Positions 19,142 through 27,925 of a stretch of DNA of 27,925 bases are shown one piece after another. Source of the stretch: DASVEE01 sp036399695 (GTDB lineage Bacteria; Acidobacteriota; Thermoanaerobaculia; Gp7-AA8); NCBI GenBank assembly GCA_036399695.1, contig DASWMP010000125.1, positions 1 through 27,925 of the forward strand, read 5' to 3'. The notes beneath the pieces were generated by a model. It saw nothing but the letters and a program-made list of their open reading frames with translations, made no database searches and had not been told where the DNA came from. Each line of letters opens with the position of its first letter. Positions within the stretch are counted from its first letter, which is position 1. The position numbers and the translations under genes are program-made.

Positions 19142-19444
19142 ATGCCTAGCACAGCGCAGTACCTGATGCTCTCCGGGACGCTGTTCGCCGTCGGTCTCAT
19201 CGGCGTGATCGTCCGGCGCAACATGATCACGGTGCTGATGTGCATTGAGCTGATGCTCAATGCCGTCAACATCAACCTCATCGCCTTCGCGCATCACCTC
19301 GGGTCGCTCGAAGGACAGGTCTTCACCGTCTTCGTCATCACCATCGCCGCGGGTGAAGCGGCGGTAGGGCTGGCCATCATCATCCAGTTGTACCGCATGC
19401 GCAGCACGGTCAACGTGGATGAAGTGAGGAGCCTGCATGGGTAA
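19142..19444 (+). CDS. nuoK: NADH-quinone oxidoreductase subunit K
   Basis: 100 residues, three membrane segments, homologue of MrpC. Two conserved membrane glutamates are visible: Glu in LMCIELMLNAVN (near 36) and Glu in AAGEAAVGLAI (near 72). Normal length. It lies 11 bp after nuoJ; GGGGGCGG just upstream may act as RBS. It is followed by the long hairpin element before nuoL. Confidence 0.96.
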   Translation: MPSTAQYLMLSGTLFAVGLIGVIVRRNMITVLMCIELMLNAVNINLIAFAHHLGSLEGQVFTVFVITIAAGEAAVGLAIIIQLYRMRSTVNVDEVRSLHG

Positions 19445-19471
19445 GGCACCTGCCACTGACGTGCATCACGA

Positions 19472-19639
19472 AAGGCCGCTCAACACACGGCCTTCGGCGC
19501 GAGTTTGGAGTGCGGCAGCGGAGCTGCCGCTTTCCCACAGTGGCAGCGTCGAGCTGCCACCCTCCCGGCGCACCACGCAGGCCGCGGCTCGACGCCGCGG
19601 CTGTGAGAAAGCGGCAGCTCCGCTGCCGCACTCCAAACT
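19472..19639. repeat. Long inverted repeat / multi-hairpin element between nuoK and nuoL
   Basis: 39-bp arms at 19502-19540 and 19601-19639 match with one mismatch. Each arm also folds on itself (GCGGCAGC-GGA-GCTGCCGC at 19512-19530, and its complement at 19611-19629). The 60-nt loop holds two more perfect hairpins: TGGCAGC/GCTGCCA (19541-19559) and GCCGCGGC/GCCGCGGC (19581-19601). A further AAGGCCG/CGGCCTT stem is at 19472-19494. No gene or transposase is present in this 233-bp gap. Confidence 0.9.
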
Positions 19640-19677
19640 ACGCCGCGGGCCAAGCGGAAAGCGTTACGGGGTGGCCA

Positions 19678-21849
<2,172 letters not shown>

Positions 21850-21870
21850 AGGTCGAGGAGAAACGACTCG

Positions 21871-23514
21871 ATGGGCATTTACGATAATCCGAACATCCCG
21901 ATCCTGAGCATCATCACGTTCCTGCCGCTGGCGGGCGCGCTGCTGCTCCTGGTCTTCAATCGAGACAACGCCAAGGCCATCCGCAACACGGCTCTCGGCG
22001 TGGCCATCGTCGACTTCCTCGTCTCGATCCCGCTCTGGATCTACTTCGACGCGAAAGGAACGGGGGCTCGCCTCTTCCAGTTCCGCGAGACGTTCGAGTG
22101 GATCCCGGCGCTCGGCGTGAAGTACTCGTTCGGCATCGACGGCATCGCCTTGCTGCTGGTCCTGATGACGACCTTCTTCGGCGTCATCGCCATCTACTCC
22201 TCATTCGAGGCCATCAAGCACCGGCAGAAGGAGTACTACATCCTTCTGCTGCTCCTGCAGACGGGCATGATCGGCACGTTCTGCGCCCTCGACTTCTTCC
22301 TCTTCTACGTCTTCTGGGAAATCATGCTCGTGCCGATGTACTTCATCATCGGCATCTGGGGCGGCGCGCGGAAGCTGTACGCCGCGATCAAGTTCTTCCT
22401 CTACACGCTGGGCGGCTCGGTGCTGATGCTGCTGGCCATCCTCGCCCTCTACTTCTTCAACGACGGCGGCATCGAGTTCCTCAACATCAAGGGGCTCGGC
22501 AACGCCCCGTCGTTCGACATCCTGCAGTTCCACGCCATCGGCCACCTCATCCCGCCGAACCTGCAGTTCTGGATCTTCCTCGGCTTCTTCTTCGGCTTCG
22601 CCATCAAAGTGCCGATGTTCCCCTTCCACACCTGGCTCCCCGACGCTCACGTCGAGGCGCCGACGGCCGGCTCCGTCATCCTCGCGGCCGTCCTGCTGAA
22701 GATGGGCACCTACGGGTTCGTGCGCTTCGCGCTGCCGATCCTGCCGAGCGGGACGAAGCAACTGCTCATCCCGGTCGTGGTCCTGGCCGTCATCGGCATC
22801 ATCTACGGCGCGCTCGTGTCCCTGGTGCAGAAGGACATGAAGAAGCTCGTGGCCTACTCCTCGGTTTCGCACCTCGGGTTCGTCATGCTCGGCATGTTCG
22901 CCCTCAACCCGATGGGCATCCGCGGCTCGGTGCTGCAGATGATCAACCACGGCATCTCCACCGGAGCGCTCTTCCTCCTCGTCGGTGTCGTCTACGAGCG
23001 CCGCCACACGCGCCTCATCGCCGAGTACGGCGGCCTCGCCAAGCAGATGCCGATGTACGCCACGATCTTCCTCATCGCCGCGCTCTCCTCGATGGGCCTC
23101 CCGGCACTGAACGGCTTCATCGGTGAGTTCACGATCCTGCTCGGCGCGGCCAACTCCACCGCGCTCGGCACCATCACCTACGCCGTGCTCGCGGCGATCG
23201 GCATCGTCCTCGGTGCCGCCTACCTGCTCTGGCTCTACCAGCGCGTCTTCTGGGGGCCGCTCGACAACCCGAAGAACGCCGCCCTGAAGGACGTCAACTT
23301 CCGCGAGCTCGCCACGCTCGTGCCGCTCGTGATCCTGATGATCTGGATCGGCATCGCGCCCGGCATCTTCTTCGACACCATCGCCGAGCCGGTCGACTAC
23401 ATCGTCCGGAAGGTCGATCCGCAGTACTTCGAGCGCAACCCGGTCGTCTATCCGGACGCTCCGGCCGGGGCTCCGGGCGCGCATGAAGCGACACCCGAGG
23501 TGGCGCGGAAATGA
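21871..23514 (+). CDS. nuoM: NADH-quinone oxidoreductase subunit M
   Basis: Antiporter-like proton-pumping subunit. 547 residues, about 14 membrane segments. Key residues: Glu150 in FWEIMLVPMYFIIG, the block FPFHTWLPDAHVEAPTAGSV with its His and Pro residues, LLKMGTYGFVR with the channel Lys, and LVQKDMKKLVAYSSVSHLG. GGAGAAACG lies about 8 nt before the ATG, 21 bp after nuoL. The tail after about 515 is a Pro/Ala/Glu-rich extension (NPVVYPDAPAGAPGAHEA). It overlaps nuoN by 4 bp (ATGA). Confidence 0.97.
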   Translation: MGIYDNPNIPILSIITFLPLAGALLLLVFNRDNAKAIRNTALGVAIVDFLVSIPLWIYFDAKGTGARLFQFRETFEWIPALGVKYSFGIDGIALLLVLMTTFFGVIAIYSSFEAIKHRQKEYYILLLLLQTGMIGTFCALDFFLFYVFWEIMLVPMYFIIGIWGGARKLYAAIKFFLYTLGGSVLMLLAILALYFFNDGGIEFLNIKGLGNAPSFDILQFHAIGHLIPPNLQFWIFLGFFFGFAIKVPMFPFHTWLPDAHVEAPTAGSVILAAVLLKMGTYGFVRFALPILPSGTKQLLIPVVVLAVIGIIYGALVSLVQKDMKKLVAYSSVSHLGFVMLGMFALNPMGIRGSVLQMINHGISTGALFLLVGVVYERRHTRLIAEYGGLAKQMPMYATIFLIAALSSMGLPALNGFIGEFTILLGAANSTALGTITYAVLAAIGIVLGAAYLLWLYQRVFWGPLDNPKNAALKDVNFRELATLVPLVILMIWIGIAPGIFFDTIAEPVDYIVRKVDPQYFERNPVVYPDAPAGAPGAHEATPEVARK

Positions 23515-24992
23515 CCTGGAACGACATCATCTACCTGCTGCCGGAGATCATCCTCGCGATCGGCGCGTCGCTCCTCCTGATCGCGCCGGTCAGCGGTTTT
23601 CGCGCGCACGCGCCGGCGGCGAAGTGGTCGATGCTCGCGCTGCTGGCGATCGCCGCCGCGACGGTCGCCGTCTGTTCCGTGGCCGTCACGCGCATCCCCG
23701 ACGCCACGCCGGCCTTCGCGGCCATGTTCGCGCTCGACGCCTTCTCCATCTTCTTCAAGATGCTGCTCATCATCACCGTGGCGCTGGTGACGCTGCTCTC
23801 GGACGATTACCTGCGCGATTCCCGCTACTCCCACTGGGAGTACTACTCGCTGATGGCCTTCGCCCTCTGCGGGATGATGTTCATGGCCTCGGGCATTCAT
23901 CTGGCCACGATCTACGTCGGCCTGGAGCTGATGTCGCTCTCGAGCTACATCCTGGCCGGCTACTTCAAGAACGAGCAGAAATCGACCGAAGCGGCGATGA
24001 AGTACTTCGTCCTCGGCGCGGTGAGCTCGGCCATCCTGCTGTACGGCATCACGCTGATCTACGGCGTGACCGGCTCGCTCAATCTGACGACGATCTCGCG
24101 GTACATGTCGACGTTGCTCGACAACGACGCCCTCGTCTTCGGCATCGTGCTGCTGGCGGCGGGGCTCTGCTTCAAGATCGCCGCGGCACCGTTCCACGTC
24201 TGGACGCCCGACGTCTACGAGGGCTCGCCGACGCCGATCACCGCCTTCCTCTCGACGGCGTCGAAGGCCGCGGCCTTCGCCATGTTCGCGCGCATCTTCT
24301 ACGTGGCCCTGCCGCACTTCCGGCTCGACTGGAGCGCGGTGCTCGCCACCGTGGCGGCGCTGTCGATGATCGTCGGCAACCTCGCGGCCATCACGCAGAA
24401 CAACATCAAGCGGATGCTGGCCTACTCGTCCATCGGTCATGCCGGCTACGTGCTGCTCGGCATCATCGGCATGAGCGGGATGGCGTTGCGCGGGGTGCTG
24501 ATCTACTCCGTCGTCTACATCTTCGCCACGCTCGGCATCTGGGCGGTCGTCCTCCGCCTCAAGCAGCACCAGTACGCCGGCGAGATGATCGACGACTTCG
24601 AAGGGTTGTCGCGGCGCGCGCCGTTCGCCGCCTTCGCCATGGTCATGTTCCTCCTCTCGCTCGGCGGCATCCCGCCGACGGCCGGCTTCATCGGCAAGTA
24701 CTTCCTCTTCTTCTCGGCCATGGAAGCGGGCTACACCTGGCTGGCCGTGATCGCCGTGCTGATGTCGGCCGTTTCGATGTTCTACTATCTGCGCATCGTC
24801 GTGGCGATGTACCTCCGCGAGGGGAGTGAGGCGGCGGTGGGGACGAGCGGCACGCTCCGTTTCGTCGTCGCCCTCTGCCTGCTCGTGACGCTGTTCTTCG
24901 GCGTCATGCCGAAGCAGCTCATCCGGCAGGTCGAGCTCTCGTCGAGCGGGGTCGTCTCACGCGCGACGGCGCTACCGAATGCCCGAAGATAA
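23511..24992 (+). CDS. nuoN: NADH-quinone oxidoreductase subunit N
   Basis: Antiporter-like proton-pumping subunit. 493 residues, 14 membrane segments. Glu139 (YVGLELMSLSSYILAGY), FKIAAAPFHVWTPDVYEGSP with the conserved His/Pro block, and IKRMLAYSSIGHAGY are diagnostic. ATGA overlap with nuoM implies translational coupling. Its 3' end overlaps the small atpZ gene by 14 bp, so the operon runs on into ATP synthase genes without a terminator. Confidence 0.97.
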   Translation: MTWNDIIYLLPEIILAIGASLLLIAPVSGFRAHAPAAKWSMLALLAIAAATVAVCSVAVTRIPDATPAFAAMFALDAFSIFFKMLLIITVALVTLLSDDYLRDSRYSHWEYYSLMAFALCGMMFMASGIHLATIYVGLELMSLSSYILAGYFKNEQKSTEAAMKYFVLGAVSSAILLYGITLIYGVTGSLNLTTISRYMSTLLDNDALVFGIVLLAAGLCFKIAAAPFHVWTPDVYEGSPTPITAFLSTASKAAAFAMFARIFYVALPHFRLDWSAVLATVAALSMIVGNLAAITQNNIKRMLAYSSIGHAGYVLLGIIGMSGMALRGVLIYSVVYIFATLGIWAVVLRLKQHQYAGEMIDDFEGLSRRAPFAAFAMVMFLLSLGGIPPTAGFIGKYFLFFSAMEAGYTWLAVIAVLMSAVSMFYYLRIVVAMYLREGSEAAVGTSGTLRFVVALCLLVTLFFGVMPKQLIRQVELSSSGVVSRATALPNARR

Positions 24993-25206
24993 CGACCAGA
25001 AGAAGCGCGGTGAAATGAAGCAGCTCCTGGAGGCATCCGCCATCGGGTGGATGTTTCCTCTGGCCATCGGTCTCGGATTTCTCTGGGGCTGGGGGATGGA
25101 CAAGCTGTTCGGCACCGCTCCCTGGCTGACGTGGATCTTCACCGGCTTCGGAGTCATCGCCGCCTTCGTCAATCTGTTCCGCATGGCCGGCAGGAATGAC
25201 GTCTGA
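24979..25206 (+). CDS. atpZ: AtpZ/AtpI-family small membrane protein of ATP synthase operon
   Basis: 75 residues with two membrane segments (about 20-36 and 45-65) separated by a short loop, MDKLFGTAPWLT, the typical pattern GxxxGxxxDxxFGTxPW of the AtpZ family (PF09527), associated with Mg2+/Ca2+ supply or c-ring assembly. Positively charged N-terminus (DNDQKKRGEMKQL). Overlaps nuoN by 14 bp and atpI by 11 bp. It is the junction gene linking complex I and ATP synthase in one transcript. Symbol assigned by family and position. Confidence 0.8.
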   Translation: MPEDNDQKKRGEMKQLLEASAIGWMFPLAIGLGFLWGWGMDKLFGTAPWLTWIFTGFGVIAAFVNLFRMAGRNDV

Positions 25207-25588
25207 GGACGCGACGCGGCCGGTCATCCGCCGCATCCTCCGGACGAGTCTGGCGGCGTATGTGGTTTTCGCCATTTACACCACGTTTTCGGGCGGTTTT
25301 CGGGGTTTCATCGGATTGACTTGCAGTGCAGCCGTGACTATGATCAGCTTCCTTTGGCTGGAGGAGATCGTTGAGACCGTCCTTCAGCCATCGGCACACC
25401 TGCACGCTCGAAGGCTGACGCTGCGCACCCTGGCGCGCTTCGCTCTTCTGGGTGTGGCTCTCACGGTCACAATCGTCGTCGCTCGTTTCAATGCTTTGAG
25501 TGTGTTGCTCGGGTTCTCGGTTGTCGTCGTGGGAATCATGGGTGAAGCTCTGTATTCAATCTGGAGAAGCTTCTCCGCAAAAAGGTAG
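25196..25588 (+). CDS. atpI: ATP synthase subunit I (AtpI-like)
   Basis: 130 residues, four hydrophobic segments (about 17-32, 35-55, 80-97, 100-120) connected by short basic loops. This topology and its position directly before atpB fit the ATP synthase I family (PF03899), which helps assemble the c-ring. Sequence conservation in this family is low, so the call depends mainly on context. Overlaps atpZ by 11 bp; atpB follows after 13 bp. Confidence 0.7.
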   Translation: MTSEDATRPVIRRILRTSLAAYVVFAIYTTFSGGFRGFIGLTCSAAVTMISFLWLEEIVETVLQPSAHLHARRLTLRTLARFALLGVALTVTIVVARFNALSVLLGFSVVVVGIMGEALYSIWRSFSAKR

Positions 25589-25601
25589 CGAATCGGGATC
25601 G

Positions 25602-26300
25602 ATGGAACACGAACATTCAATCCTCTACGAGCCGGTCAACCACCTCTGGAAGCCGATTTTCGGCTTCGACATCCCGGACCACGTCATCATGGCGTTGTTC
25701 GTCCTGCTGCTGAGCTGCATCATCTTCCCGCTCGCCACCCGGCGCATCAGCAAGGACAACCCGGGCGGCTTTCAGCAGTTCCTCGAGCTGATCGTCGGCG
25801 GCCTGCGCGATCTCCTCAAGGACATCGTCGGTCCGCACTCCGAAAAGTACCTCTACATCGTCGGCGCGTTCGCCACGTTCATCTTCATGTCGAACCTCTG
25901 CGGGCTCTTCTACTTCCTGCAGCCGCCGACCGGCAACGTCAATACGACCTTCGGCCTCTCGCTGACGGCCTTCCTCTATTACAACTGGCAGGGCATCCGG
26001 GCGCAGGGCCTCGGCCACTATCTCGCGCACTTCGGCGGACCGGTCTGGTGGCTCTCCCCGTTCATGTTCGTCATCGAGATCATCGGCCACTTCGCGCGCA
26101 TCCTGTCGCTCGGCATGCGCTTGTTCGGCAACATCTTCGGTGAGCACACCGCCACCGGGATCTTCATGGGAATGCTGCCCTTCGTGGTCCCCTGGCCGAT
26201 GATGGGCCTCGGCATCTTCGGCGCGTTCCTGCAGACATTCGTCTTCATCATGCTGACGATGGTGTACATCGGTGGCGCCGTCACAGCAGAAGAACACTGA
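25602..26300 (+). CDS. atpB: ATP synthase Fo subunit a
   Basis: 232 residues. Proton-channel subunit of Fo. The essential Arg is Arg173 in LSLGMRLFGNIFGEH, facing the c-ring; the last membrane segments (GAFLQTFVFIMLTMVYIGGA) carry the conserved Gln/Phe positions. N-terminus HEHSILYEPVNHLWKPIFG resembles subunit a from delta-proteobacteria and Acidobacteria. ATG at 25602 chosen by homology length; the in-frame sequence upstream to 25500 overlaps atpI and is rejected. Only a weak RBS is visible. Confidence 0.95.
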   Translation: MEHEHSILYEPVNHLWKPIFGFDIPDHVIMALFVLLLSCIIFPLATRRISKDNPGGFQQFLELIVGGLRDLLKDIVGPHSEKYLYIVGAFATFIFMSNLCGLFYFLQPPTGNVNTTFGLSLTAFLYYNWQGIRAQGLGHYLAHFGGPVWWLSPFMFVIEIIGHFARILSLGMRLFGNIFGEHTATGIFMGMLPFVVPWPMMGLGIFGAFLQTFVFIMLTMVYIGGAVTAEEH

Positions 26301-26334
26301 TTTCAGAAAGCTCAAAAGCTTCGGTTCAACAATT

Positions 26335-26343
26335 AAGGAGGAG
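26335..26343 (+). promoter_or_regulatory. Strong Shine-Dalgarno of atpE (fixes a GTG start)
   Basis: AAGGAGGAG ends 7 nt before GTG at 26351. It is the best ribosome site of the atp genes, which fits the high copy number of subunit c, and it decides for the GTG start. Confidence 0.8.
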
Positions 26344-26350
26344 AATTCAA

Positions 26351-26674
26351 GTGACTAAGAAAATCATCATCATGACTGCCGTGCTGGCGCTCATGGCCGT
26401 CGCCGGCTTCGCGCAGGGCGAGACCGCGACGACCACGACCACCACGAGCAATGGCGTGGCCTGGGGCCCGCTCGCCGCCGCGTTCGTTCTCGGCCTTGCC
26501 GCTGCTGCCGGTGCCATCGGCCAGTCCCGCGCCATCGTCGCGGCCTGCGAAGGCATCGCCCGCAACCCCGGCGCCGCCGGCCCGATCCGTCTCGCGATGA
26601 TCATCGGTCTCGCGCTCATCGAGTCGCTCGTCATCTACGCGCTCATCATCGCGTTCATCATCCAGACCCGCTAA
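26351..26674 (+). CDS. atpE: ATP synthase Fo subunit c with N-terminal signal-like extension
   Basis: 107 residues instead of the usual 75-90. The c-subunit core begins near residue 36: helix 1 with the Gly/Ala repeat (GLAAAAGAIGQ, Gln58), polar loop ARNP (70-73), helix 2 with the proton-carrying Glu91 in LIESLVIYAL. The Glu-Ser-Leu-x-Ile-Tyr context with Gln58 resembles H+-type c-rings of cyanobacteria. Residues 1-22 (MTKKIIIMTAVLALMAVAGF) look like a cleavable signal peptide, followed by a Thr-rich spacer (26-32). It starts with GTG and has its own strong RBS. It is the last gene of the operon; subunits F, H, A, G, D and C are not here. Confidence 0.94.
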   Translation: MTKKIIIMTAVLALMAVAGFAQGETATTTTTTSNGVAWGPLAAAFVLGLAAAAGAIGQSRAIVAACEGIARNPGAAGPIRLAMIIGLALIESLVIYALIIAFIIQTR

Positions 26675-26698
26675 AGCGCTCGCACCCGCGCGCAACAG

Positions 26699-26724
26699 AA
26701 AGCCCGGCTTCAGGCCGGGCTTTT
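26699..26724. terminator. Intrinsic terminator ending the nuo-atp operon
   Basis: Perfect 10-bp stem AAAGCCCGGC / GCCGGGCTTT with loop TTCAG, followed by TTTT. It lies 25 bp after the atpE stop and faces the convergent GNAT gene, which it can also serve. Confidence 0.88.
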
Positions 26725-26744
26725 CTGTCTCCGGGGCCGGCCAC

Positions 26745-27275
26745 TCAGAGCCTGAGCGTCATGTGAATCTCGGCGAGGCGCCGGCCGTGCGACGTGATCG
26801 CTTCCTCCTGACGCCCCCACTCGGCGAACCCCATCCTCACGTAGAGCCGCTGCGCGGTTACGGCGTCCTCGTTCACGCAGAGGTCGAGGTAGTCGACGCC
26901 CGGCCAACCGCGCGCGTGCTCGATGGCGGCCGAGACGAGCTGGCCGGCGAAGCCCCGGCCCCGGTAATCCGGCCCCACGTAGACGTTGAACAGCCGCGCA
27001 CGATGCTCGTATCGGCGGTTGCGCTGCCGTGCCAGGATGGCCATGCCGATGAGCGGCCGTGCGCTGCCCGGTTCCGAGGAGTCATCCGGTGGCGCCTCGA
27101 TGCCGAAGGTGGCGCTGCTGTCCTCACCGAACGTAGCGGCGGCCGCCGGAACCGTGATGGTCTCGATCTCGTGCCGCGGCACGCTGTCGTCCCACTGCTC
27201 GATGAGCATCCGCTGCCGCAACTGCACGTACCGCGGCGCATCGCCAGGCCGAAGACGGAAGACGGGTGAAGGCAT
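26745..27275 (-). CDS. GNAT-family N-acetyltransferase
   Basis: 176 residues from ATG at 27275. Acetyl-CoA-binding motif A is VYVGPDYRGRGFAGQLV (98-114) with the R-x-R-G-x-A/G turn, then VNEDAVTAQRLYVRMGF (134-150), the usual N-x4-A-x2-LY-x-x-GF motif B. A Ser/Asp/Pro-rich insertion (about 44-74) lies between beta strands 2 and 4. The substrate cannot be predicted. The alternative GTG start at 27314 adds 13 basic residues that read out of the neighbouring repeat array; neither start has a clear Shine-Dalgarno, so the exact start is uncertain. Convergent with atpE. Confidence 0.85.
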   Translation of the reverse strand: MPSPVFRLRPGDAPRYVQLRQRMLIEQWDDSVPRHEIETITVPAAAATFGEDSSATFGIEAPPDDSSEPGSARPLIGMAILARQRNRRYEHRARLFNVYVGPDYRGRGFAGQLVSAAIEHARGWPGVDYLDLCVNEDAVTAQRLYVRMGFAEWGRQEEAITSHGRRLAEIHMTLRL

Positions 27276-27313
27276 CCGCGGAGTGTAGCGTTTGAGGCGC
27301 CGCTTCCCCTTCA

Positions 27314-27743
27314 CTTCCCGCGAAGTCCGGCGAAACCAAATTCACTTCCGGCGAAGTCAAATTGAGGTCCCCGGCAAGTAAATTCATTACCCGCGGAAGG
27401 AAATTGACCTCCGACGCAAGCATCGTCCTTGGCCGCGCAACCAAATTGACTGCCGGCGAAAGCAACGTCCCTGGCCGCGCAACCAACTTGATTTCCGGCG
27501 AAAGCAACGTCCCTGGCCGCGCAACCAAGTTGATTTCCGGCGCAAGCAACGTTCCTTGGCCGCGCAACCAAAACGACTTCCGACGACCCCAATTTGGCTT
27601 CCGGTGCAGGCAACTTCCCTTTCGCGTGAAATCAACTTGATTTCCGACGAAGTCAAATTGACTTCCGGCGCAAGCAACTTCCTTTCGCGTGCAATCAGTT
27701 TGACTCCCGACGAAGTCAAACCGACTTCCAGTGCAAGCAACTC
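27314..27743. repeat. Degenerate tandem array of about 20 units of 21 bp
   Basis: Consensus close to YTTCCGGCGAARKCAANTTGA. Two subtypes, one with TGGCCGCGCAACCAA and one with TTCCGGCGAAAGCAA, alternate in the middle and give a 42-bp higher-order repeat (27430-27560). The units run head-to-tail with few length changes (21 or 22 bp). All three minus-strand frames stay open because the unit lacks stops and its length is a multiple of three, but no frame has an RBS or conserved start, so I treat it as non-coding. No gene is visible from 27276 to the window end. Confidence 0.88.
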
Positions 27744-27754
27744 GGCTGCGGCCT

Positions 27755-27896
27755 ACACGCCGAAGGCGTGTCGTACATTAGCCGGTGGCAAGTGCCGAAG
27801 GCACGCCGCCACCGGTATCGGTTGCAAGCAGAGATGCACCCCGGAGGGGTGCCGGACGATTTGCGCCGCCATCCAGACGCGACCCTACCGGGGTCG
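27755..27896. repeat. Cluster of compact GC hairpins with purine triloops
   Basis: Perfect stems: ACACGCC-GAA-GGCGTGT (27755-27771); CCGGTGGC/GCCACCGG (27782-27815) enclosing GTGCC-GAA-GGCAC; GCACCCC-GGA-GGGGTGC (27836-27852); CGACCC/GGGTCG (27880-27896). The cluster runs to the window edge and no gene is present. The same C-GRA-G loop type occurs in the nuoK-nuoL element. Confidence 0.8.
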
Positions 27897-27925
27897 AGGA
27901 GGAGGGCGGACTCTTTCCTGTGGCG

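Noticed and set aside
19502..19639. Insertion sequence ends
   Set aside because: Only 138 bp, no transposase and no visible target-site duplication; at most a non-autonomous element.
26351..26674. Na+-binding signature in subunit c (Gln58, Glu91, Ser92, Tyr96)
   Set aside because: The Thr that follows Ser in Na+-type c subunits is Leu here, and the Glu-Ser-Leu-x-Ile-Tyr context with Gln is also found in H+-type rings of cyanobacteria. Coupling ion cannot be called Na+.
27314..27743. CRISPR array
   Set aside because: The 21-bp units are contiguous and degenerate with no unique spacers of constant length, and no cas genes are present.

Overview
The window is GC-rich bacterial chromosome dominated by membrane bioenergetics. 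Its core is one long plus-strand run (13.3-26.7 kb) carrying an 11-subunit complex I operon, nuoABCD-HIJKLMN, that runs through overlapping genes straight into the membrane part of an F-type ATP synthase (atpZ, atpI, atpB, atpE) and ends at a strong intrinsic terminator. nuoE, nuoF and nuoG (the NADH-oxidising module) and atpFHAGDC are absent from the window. The gene content, the split ATP synthase, the OmpA/lipoprotein envelope genes and the divergent proton pyrophosphatase suggest a Gram-negative bacterium, possibly an uncultured Acidobacteriota-like lineage. That placement is inference; no rRNA gene is present to test it.

Layout. 0-2.7 kb: a truncated DUF4920 protein diverging from a secreted right-handed beta-helix protein. 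2.8-6.5 kb, minus strand: a membrane H+-pyrophosphatase of a divergent type and a fatty-acid desaturase. 6.7-8.4 kb: a secreted Asp-box (BNR) propeller-like protein and a small orphan. 8.4-10.0 kb, minus strand: two paralogous glycine-zipper/OmpA envelope proteins, one a lipoprotein and one with an ordinary signal peptide. 10.1-13.1 kb: a MidA/NDUFAF7-family methyltransferase (the family that methylates the NuoD homologue in mitochondria), an M15-like lipoprotein and a secreted HEAT-like protein. 13.3-26.7 kb: nuo-atp. 26.7-27.3 kb: a GNAT acetyltransferase. 27.3-27.9 kb: repeat DNA only.

Two things stand out. First, NuoB is about twice its usual length: after the N2-cluster domain comes an Ala/Pro/Glu-rich linker and then a second four-cysteine Fe-S domain of the RnfB/PF04060 type, in an operon that lacks the NADH module. 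Second, the gaps between genes hold a family of hairpins whose arms are degenerate heptanucleotide tandems. The heptamer differs from locus to locus (GGATTGA, GGTTTTT, GGCAGTT, GGTGGTC and others), but the 5' arm is always G/T-rich and the 3' arm C/A-rich. Two of these hairpins and a third, cloverleaf-like element lie inside the nuo operon, one exactly where nuoEFG normally sit. The right end of the window carries about 20 degenerate 21-bp units followed by compact hairpins with GAA/GGA loops.

How the genes fit together: complex I, the pyrophosphatase and ATP synthase all handle the proton-motive force; the MidA-like methyltransferase may act on NuoD; the desaturase adjusts membrane lipids; and the OmpA, M15-like and beta-helix proteins act in the envelope.
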